Assembly (NCBI RefSeq): GCF_001655055.1
Contig: NZ_LXEW01000022.1
Span: 1-64,000 of the forward strand
Direction: 5' to 3'
Length of the DNA: 64,000 nt
DNA from: Providencia heimbachae ATCC 35613
Lineage (GTDB): Bacteria > Pseudomonadota > Gammaproteobacteria > Enterobacterales > Enterobacteriaceae
A program made the translations under genes and the position numbers. Under the pieces are notes generated by a model, which had not been told where the DNA came from, made no database searches, and saw nothing but the letters and a program-made list of their open reading frames with translations. Below are positions 58,742 to 64,000 of the stretch, in pieces (the stretch's first letter is position 1; each line of letters starts with the position of its first letter).

Positions 58742-59743
58742 TCAATGTTTTTTTAATTTATTATTCATGCTTGACATTATCATGCAAGTATAATTTAATG
58801 GATTTTTGAAGAAACCAATTAGCATATAATACAAAAAGCATAAAATATTTTTTTTCTTTAAGTATGAAAATGAAAGATCTTTTATATATATACACTGTAT
58901 TTTTTTTAATGAAGCGTTCTGTGAGCTATTTAGATTTAGCTGATTACTAATTAAGTTACTACATACTAGTCTTGCTTTACGATCTAGTATAAATTTATCA
59001 TTGTTTATTGACTGGCTCCAACTACCAATAGAATCTCGTCTATATACGGATGTGATATCAGGTAAATACATACATCCTTGATTATAGGATGCGAATAGCT
59101 GCATATAGTAATCACCTACTGGTGCAATAGAGTAAAACCAATCAGGCAGTAATGGAATGATTTTTTTCTTAAAAAAGAATGTCGCTGTTGGGTAAAAGTC
59201 TTTTTTTGGTCCAATTATGCAATTATCAAAAGGGATATTTTTTTTAGTTTCGCCCAAATTACAAAAATCATCTTTTACACCATTAGGGAATAAAGAAATG
59301 GCATGGGTTATAACAAAATTTATATTTTCATTCAAAAGTAATTCATTAATTTGTTTTTGAATTTTATACTCATCAATCCAATAATCATCACCTTCACATA
59401 AAGCGATATATTCGCCATCAGCGTGAGCTATCGCTAATGGAGTTATCTTTTTTCCTTGTTGATATTGATTTTCAGTTTGTAAAACTAACTTAATGATATT
59501 AGGGTACTTATTTTTATACTCTAGAAGGATTTTTCGGGTGTTATCGTTAGAAACATCATCATGAATAACTATTTCAAATTTATAATCTGTAATCTGCGCA
59601 AGCATTCCATTAATTGCATCTCTAATATAACCTTCTTGATTAAATGTAATGCAAACACAGCTAACATATACTTTATCTGTATATTTCCAATGGTTCATGA
59701 TTGAAGCTTCATTTTCGGGAGCTTTTAAAGGATTAATATTCAT
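58742..59743 (-). CDS. Glycosyltransferase family 2
   Basis: A 333-residue GT2 enzyme with VSCVCITFNQEGYIRDAING and the metal site ALCEGDDYWIDEYK (EGDD), a form common in O-antigen loci. The start at 59743 overlaps the ATP-grasp stop by 11 bases; the longer frame (to 59824) would overlap it by 92. The ribosome box is weak, so coupled translation is likely. Confidence 0.85.
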   Translation of the reverse strand: MNINPLKAPENEASIMNHWKYTDKVYVSCVCITFNQEGYIRDAINGMLAQITDYKFEIVIHDDVSNDNTRKILLEYKNKYPNIIKLVLQTENQYQQGKKITPLAIAHADGEYIALCEGDDYWIDEYKIQKQINELLLNENINFVITHAISLFPNGVKDDFCNLGETKKNIPFDNCIIGPKKDFYPTATFFFKKKIIPLLPDWFYSIAPVGDYYMQLFASYNQGCMYLPDITSVYRRDSIGSWSQSINNDKFILDRKARLVCSNLISNQLNLNSSQNASLKKIQCIYIKDLSFSYLKKKNILCFLYYMLIGFFKNPLNYTCMIMSSMNNKLKKH

Positions 59744-60752
59744 TTTTAATAATAGTTGGTTTGATATCTTTACAGCAGAGAACGTTTTCTTTAATGGTAA
59801 CATACTCATTTTTAGTTTGACCATTTGAAATCCATTCGATTATTTGTTTAGGAATGTGTGCTCCTGCTAAATGAGAGAATGGATATTGTCCACCAAACCG
59901 AGCATTCATTTCTAATATATAAAACTTACCATTTTCTTCTAAACAATCAGAATCTAAAATACAAACATGACCTAACTCTCGTGATAATAACTCACCAAGC
60001 TTATGAAGAGCTGGATTATTAATCGTTAAAGCTTGATCTGTTTCTCCGGAACGCATAGCTACTTTTTGCTTACAAAACGTAGTGATATAGTTACCATCTA
60101 AATCATTGATAATTTCTAATCCATATTCATTACCAGATATATACTGTTGTATCAGTACTGATTTTTCAATATCTAAGGCTGACTCATACTTAAGGTATGT
60201 TGATTGAATTTCATTTTTTACTTTTTTATAAAAAATATTTATCTCATCTATTGTTTCTGCTTTATAAATACCGATCGAGCCCATTCCCCAACGAGGCTTA
60301 ATTATTAATGGTAGTTCTAATATTTTATTTTCAATAGCTTCATGTACAGCTGGTAATGACAAAAAAGTTTTTGGGGTTGAAATGTTTCTTTCAACTAAAA
60401 AAAGATATGTTTTCCATTTATCATTACAAATATCAATGACATTTGGAGAAGATACAATAATATTTACACCAATATCTAAAAATTTTTGCTTATTTTTAGC
60501 CAATATAGGTAAATCAATATCAAATAATGAGATAATTACATTTATATTATTTTCTTTGCAATATTGTAATAAAAAATCAATATAATTATTTGAGTATATC
60601 TCAGGCGTTATTATGTATGAATCTGCATGAGTCATGGCATAAGTAAAGGTACTATTTGCAGCAAAAACTTTACCCTGTGATTCTATTAATGCATCTTTAA
60701 AATAATCAACTAGGTATGTACGTCTACCAGCAGATGTTAATAATATATTCAT
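59733..60752 (-). CDS. ATP-grasp ligase of the polysaccharide locus
   Basis: A 339-residue protein with an N-terminal preATP-grasp domain (MNILLTSAGRRTYLVDYF) and an ATP-grasp domain: LPLIIKPRWGMGSIGI (nucleotide-binding lysine and glycine loop) and FYILEMNARFGGQYPFSHLAG (Mg-binding E-x-N-x-R). The family is carbamoyl-phosphate-synthase-like and forms amide bonds. The start overlaps the GNAT gene by 4 bases. Beside vioA it probably joins an amino acid to an amino sugar or builds such an acyl donor; this is inference. Confidence 0.82.
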   Translation of the reverse strand: MNILLTSAGRRTYLVDYFKDALIESQGKVFAANSTFTYAMTHADSYIITPEIYSNNYIDFLLQYCKENNINVIISLFDIDLPILAKNKQKFLDIGVNIIVSSPNVIDICNDKWKTYLFLVERNISTPKTFLSLPAVHEAIENKILELPLIIKPRWGMGSIGIYKAETIDEINIFYKKVKNEIQSTYLKYESALDIEKSVLIQQYISGNEYGLEIINDLDGNYITTFCKQKVAMRSGETDQALTINNPALHKLGELLSRELGHVCILDSDCLEENGKFYILEMNARFGGQYPFSHLAGAHIPKQIIEWISNGQTKNEYVTIKENVLCCKDIKPTIIKNEY

Positions 60753-61180
60753 TTTTTCACCATTAAAACTTCACTTATGCCATATTTGTTAATATATCTA
60801 TTTTTTATTATAAACCCTAATTTCATGTATAATCTTTTTGATACGGTATTATCATCCCATGTAATGATATTTATGGGTTTATTAATTAGTTTAAAAAGGG
60901 ACTCGAACAATAAATATGATATTTTTTTGCCTCTATATGAATTTCTTACAGCAACTAATGTTATTTGAGCCTCATCTAAATTATCATAATATACCATTAG
61001 AGAAATTATTGTTTTTTTTTCAATGATAAATATTACCTTGGCATTATTTATTACTTTATAATAGTATTCACTAAAGTTTATTTTTTTATCAAGAGAGGGG
61101 GTGAAATCTGAGTTAACACTATTTAAAAAATCAATAAAACTGTCTTTATTAAGCAAACTGACATCATTAGATATATTCAT
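60749..61180 (-). CDS. GNAT-family N-acetyltransferase
   Basis: A 143-residue protein with the acetyl-CoA loop VAVRNSYRGKKISYLLFESL (R-x-x-G-K pattern) and MKLGFIIKNRYIN at the end, the typical GNAT fold. It overlaps the ATP-grasp gene by 4 bases and follows vioA, so it likely acetylates Qui4N or its amino acid. The ATG at 61180 is preferred to TTG 61189, though the ribosome box is weak. Confidence 0.82.
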   Translation of the reverse strand: MNISNDVSLLNKDSFIDFLNSVNSDFTPSLDKKINFSEYYYKVINNAKVIFIIEKKTIISLMVYYDNLDEAQITLVAVRNSYRGKKISYLLFESLFKLINKPINIITWDDNTVSKRLYMKLGFIIKNRYINKYGISEVLMVKK

Positions 61181-61193
61181 TTTATGCAAATTA

Positions 61194-62297
61194 TTAGTTG
61201 ATTAGTAAGTTTAATATTTTTGTTATATCATCTCTATCTACATTATGATGTATTGGCAAACAAATAACATTATCCGATACTTGTTTTGATATTTTTAAAT
61301 CATATTTTACGATATTTGGATGATTTTTATAAAAAGAAAAATCTGTTATTAAAGGATAAAAATATCTTCTAGATAAAATATTACTTTCTTTAAATCTAAA
61401 GTATAGTTCATCTCTGCTCATGCCAAATTCTTTTTCATCAACAAAAATAGGAAAATAAGAATCATTGAATTTAACATTTTCAGGTTGAGATAAAAAAGTT
61501 AATCCTTTTATCTTGCTAATTTCATCCCGATATATTTTAGCGATATTATTTCTTATGCTTATTGCATTATCAATATGTTTAAGTGCAGCTAAACCAAACG
61601 CAGCTTGTACTTCATTCATTTTGGCATTTGAGCCTAACATTGATATTTGTGTTTCTGATTCATAACCAAAGTTTTTTAACCTATCTAATTTTTCTTTCAT
61701 TTCTTTGGTATGACAAATAATAGCACCACCTTCAATTGTTGAGTAAGCTTTAGTTGCGTGGAAACTCAAGATTGATAGGTCGCCCCAGTTAAGGATAGAT
61801 AGGCCATTTTTAGTTACACCAAATGCATGTGCAGCATCATAGATTACTTTTAATCCATGCTTATCAGCAATTTTTTGAATAGCATCATGATCGCAAGGAT
61901 TACCGTAGACGTGAACCGGTAATATCGCTGACGTATTTTCAGTAATTGCCTCTTCTATTTTTTTAGGATCGATATTAAAAGTATTTGGGTCGATATCAAC
62001 AAAAACCGGTTTTAAGTTGTTGAGTAGAATCGCATGACTGGTTGCAACAAAACTATAAGGTGTTGTAATTACTTCACCTTCTAGATCCAAAGATTGTAAT
62101 GCGGTGATTAAAGCTAACGTTCCATTAGAGAATAATGAGACATATTTTACACCTAAATAGTCACATAACTCTTTTTCTAGCAATTGGTGATAATGCCCGC
62201 TATTCGTTAACCATTTTCTTGACCAAATATCTTCTAGATATGGTGTGAGTTCTTCTAATGGTGGTAATAATGGTGACGTTACAGTGATATTATTCAT
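61194..62297 (-). CDS. vioA: VioA-like dTDP-4-amino-4,6-dideoxyglucose aminotransferase
   Basis: A 367-residue DegT/DnrJ/EryC1 aminotransferase. The PLP lysine is in SFHATKAYSTIEGG, and YDAAHAFGV holds the pyridoxal-binding Asp. N-terminal LPPLEELTPYLEDIWSRKWL resembles VioA, which makes dTDP-D-Qui4N from dTDP-4-keto-6-deoxyglucose. rmlA just upstream would supply the dTDP-glucose, and rmlB should lie beyond the window. FdtB- or QdtB-type 3-amination cannot be fully excluded. It overlaps wzx by 8 bases. Confidence 0.82.
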   Translation of the reverse strand: MNNITVTSPLLPPLEELTPYLEDIWSRKWLTNSGHYHQLLEKELCDYLGVKYVSLFSNGTLALITALQSLDLEGEVITTPYSFVATSHAILLNNLKPVFVDIDPNTFNIDPKKIEEAITENTSAILPVHVYGNPCDHDAIQKIADKHGLKVIYDAAHAFGVTKNGLSILNWGDLSILSFHATKAYSTIEGGAIICHTKEMKEKLDRLKNFGYESETQISMLGSNAKMNEVQAAFGLAALKHIDNAISIRNNIAKIYRDEISKIKGLTFLSQPENVKFNDSYFPIFVDEKEFGMSRDELYFRFKESNILSRRYFYPLITDFSFYKNHPNIVKYDLKISKQVSDNVICLPIHHNVDRDDITKILNLLIN

Positions 62298-63747
62298 AAT
62301 TTTTCGTTAGCTTCTTTGGAAGAGTATTCAATATGAGATACTGATAGAGATCTTTTTGAAAAAAACGTATGCTGAATATATAAAAAACACAGGCAATCAA
62401 AATAATTAATGCTATTGAAAACCAAGGTGGTATGGCGATTAGTTTAGTGATAAATAATGCGGCAGAACATGTTATTAGTGCTATTAGCCAGATAGGGAAT
62501 AAAGCTTTTAACTGAATATAACCTGATAGCTTGCCTATTTTTCCGTTATAGTAAGTATTGATAAATAATGCGAGATAAGATTGAATAACTATCCCAATAC
62601 AAATAACTTTAATTCCATAAGGAATGGTGATCACAAGAATAATAGTGGTAATAATTTTCTTTAGAATTTCTAATTTTAGAAATAAATCAGACCTACCTTT
62701 AACTTGTAAATAATTTAAATTAATGGCATGAATAGGGTAAAGGAGTAAACCAATTGCTAATATCCTGGCAAATAAAGCAGCTGGTTGCCATTCACGGCCT
62801 AATAATTCAGGAATAAGTGGGTCAGCAACAACAGCAAATCCAAAAAGTAACGGGAAAATAACGGCTGCTGATACGCGTAATGTTAGCAGATAGGCATTAT
62901 TCAATCGCTGTTCATCATTTTGGATACTACTCAGCATAGGATAAGTAACACGCTGAATAATAGAGGTCATTGTCATTGCTGGTGTTCTTACTAACTGGTT
63001 TGCTTGCGTAAAATACCCAACATCTAATACGTTAAATTTTTTACCAATCACTATTTGGTAAATATTTTGATAAATACTGTCAATTACCCCTGATAGCATC
63101 AGTTTTGAGCCGAAATCAAATAATTGGCGGAATGATTCAGTATTAAAACTTAATATTGGCAGCCAACGATGTAATATATTCAAAAAAAGAGCATTAAAAG
63201 CAGCATAACTTAATGTTTGACCTACTAGTGACCATACACCAAAACCAAAATATGCCATTGAAAATGCGACTAAGCTACTTATGATTACTGCGGCTAATGA
63301 TGCTTTTGCTTGGGTTTTAAAGTCCATATTTATGGACAATTTAGTACGTTGTATAATAGCTAACGCATTAATTATTACGACCAATGATAATACACGCGTT
63401 AATGAAGTTAATTCTGGTTGTTTATAAAAGTCGGCAATATAAGGCGCACTAAAATATAGTATCGCATAACAAATGAAAGCGATAACAATATTAAAATAGA
63501 ATGCTGTCGAGTAATCCTCTTCTGTGCGATCCTGTTTTCTTATTAGGGCTGAACTTAATCCACTATCAACAAAGACTTGGCTGACAGAAATGAACACAGC
63601 TAGCATTCCGATTAGTCCAAATGCGTGGGGACCTAACATTCGGGCTAAAACTAGCATCACTGCTAACTGAACGACTTGTGTTGCAAGGCGCTCAATTGCA
63701 CTCCATTTAAGTCCTGAAGTTGCTTTTTGTTTTAAATTATTATTCAC
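62290..63747 (-). CDS. wzx: Wzx-type flippase (WzxC/TuaB group)
   Basis: A 485-residue protein of the MOP superfamily with 12-14 transmembrane helices, start KATSGLKWSAIERLATQVVQ and FGLIGMLAVFISVSQVFVDSG, as in WzxC/TuaB. It flips the undecaprenyl-linked repeat unit to the periplasm for Wzy. It lies between rmlA and vioA and overlaps vioA by 8 bases. Confidence 0.9.
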   Translation of the reverse strand: MNNNLKQKATSGLKWSAIERLATQVVQLAVMLVLARMLGPHAFGLIGMLAVFISVSQVFVDSGLSSALIRKQDRTEEDYSTAFYFNIVIAFICYAILYFSAPYIADFYKQPELTSLTRVLSLVVIINALAIIQRTKLSINMDFKTQAKASLAAVIISSLVAFSMAYFGFGVWSLVGQTLSYAAFNALFLNILHRWLPILSFNTESFRQLFDFGSKLMLSGVIDSIYQNIYQIVIGKKFNVLDVGYFTQANQLVRTPAMTMTSIIQRVTYPMLSSIQNDEQRLNNAYLLTLRVSAAVIFPLLFGFAVVADPLIPELLGREWQPAALFARILAIGLLLYPIHAINLNYLQVKGRSDLFLKLEILKKIITTIILVITIPYGIKVICIGIVIQSYLALFINTYYNGKIGKLSGYIQLKALFPIWLIALITCSAALFITKLIAIPPWFSIALIILIACVFYIFSIRFFQKDLYQYLILNTLPKKLTKNYE

Positions 63748-63751
63748 AAGA

Positions 63752-64000
63752 TTATTTCACGAGTGATAATAAATATTCACCATAGCTATTTTTAGCCATC
63801 AATTCAGCTCTTGCTATGAGATCTTGATTAGATATCCAACTGTTGTTATATGCAATTTCTTCTAAGCAGGCAACTTTGTAGCCTTGCCTTTTTTCTATTG
63901 TTTCTACAAATTGTGCCGCTTCAAGTAGGCTTTCATAAGTTCCAGTATCTAACCAAGCAAAACCACGACCTAGCATTTCAACATTCAATGAGTTACGCTT
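63752..64000 (-). CDS. rmlA: RmlA, glucose-1-phosphate thymidylyltransferase (C-terminal part)
   Basis: The frame runs open to the window edge; the visible 82 codons encode [20 protein letters not shown] and [16 protein letters not shown], the C-terminus of RmlA. It makes dTDP-glucose from dTTP and Glc-1-P, the first step to dTDP-Qui4N or dTDP-rhamnose. wzx starts 4 bases past its stop. Confidence 0.95.
   Translation of the reverse strand, partial: KRNSLNVEMLGRGFAWLDTGTYESLLEAAQFVETIEKRQGYKVACLEEIAYNNSWISNQDLIARAELMAKNSYGEYLLSLVK

Noticed and set aside
48466..64000. JUMPstart/ops element for the polysaccharide cluster
   Set aside because: No GGCGGTAG was noticed on the coding strand; it may lie upstream, past the window end.

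Overview
The window is chromosomal DNA of a gammaproteobacterium of the Enterobacterales, most likely Providencia or a close Morganellaceae relative. The basis is AT-rich sequence, enterobacterial gene content with E. coli-like proteins, several gene orders that match E. coli only in part, ERIC-like repeats, and a polysaccharide locus with a viosamine (Qui4N) signature. The species cannot be fixed from the sequence alone.

Bases 1-7.6 kb: the 5' part of ftsY, then rsmD, yhhL, yhhM, yhhN, the zinc exporter zntA behind a textbook ZntR promoter, an inserted Rpn-family nuclease gene with a strong internal ribosome binding site, tusA, and yhhQ behind a preQ1-I-like riboswitch. Bases 7.7-14.8 kb: the glycerol-3-phosphate block, with glpABC (anaerobic dehydrogenase) divergent from glpT-glpQ (uptake and periplasmic phosphodiesterase) across a control region with GlpR- and CRP-like sites. 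Bases 14.8-19.9 kb: epmA and frdABCD.

Bases 19.9-24.2 kb: a divergent tetR-tetA pair with two tet operators, a TetR-family regulator, sugE/gdx behind a guanidine-II riboswitch, and eamA. tetRA sits where E. coli carries ampC-blc. Bases 24.5-32.6 kb: cstA-ybdD, with tandem ERIC-like repeats between them, then efp/epmB, yjeI, the heat-shock groES-groEL operon and fxsA. With epmA, the window encodes EF-P and two of its modification enzymes. Bases 33-36 kb: aspA-dcuA, which with frdABCD forms an anaerobic aspartate/fumarate respiration set.

Bases 36-43.7 kb: an accessory block (glycerate kinase, XRE regulator, a LacI-type regulator fused to a solute-binding-protein domain, a PhnP-like metallohydrolase, an NHS-type MFS transporter, MgtC-like protein). 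It stands where E. coli has cutA-dsbD. Bases 43.9-48.8 kb: yjdC, tRNA-Phe and a small, decayed island with a tyrosine integrase, a zinc-ribbon/glycine-zipper protein, ArdA antirestriction protein and three transposase fossils.

Bases 48.5-64 kb, all on the minus strand: a Wzx/Wzy surface polysaccharide cluster, in transcription order rmlA (cut by the window end), wzx, vioA-like aminotransferase, GNAT, ATP-grasp, glycosyltransferase, wzy, three more glycosyltransferases, an epimerase, wza-wzb-wzc, galE and a small unknown gene. rmlA-vioA-GNAT-ATP-grasp suggests an acylated or aminoacylated 4-amino-4,6-dideoxyglucose in the repeat unit. No CRISPR array, rRNA or complete IS element was seen.
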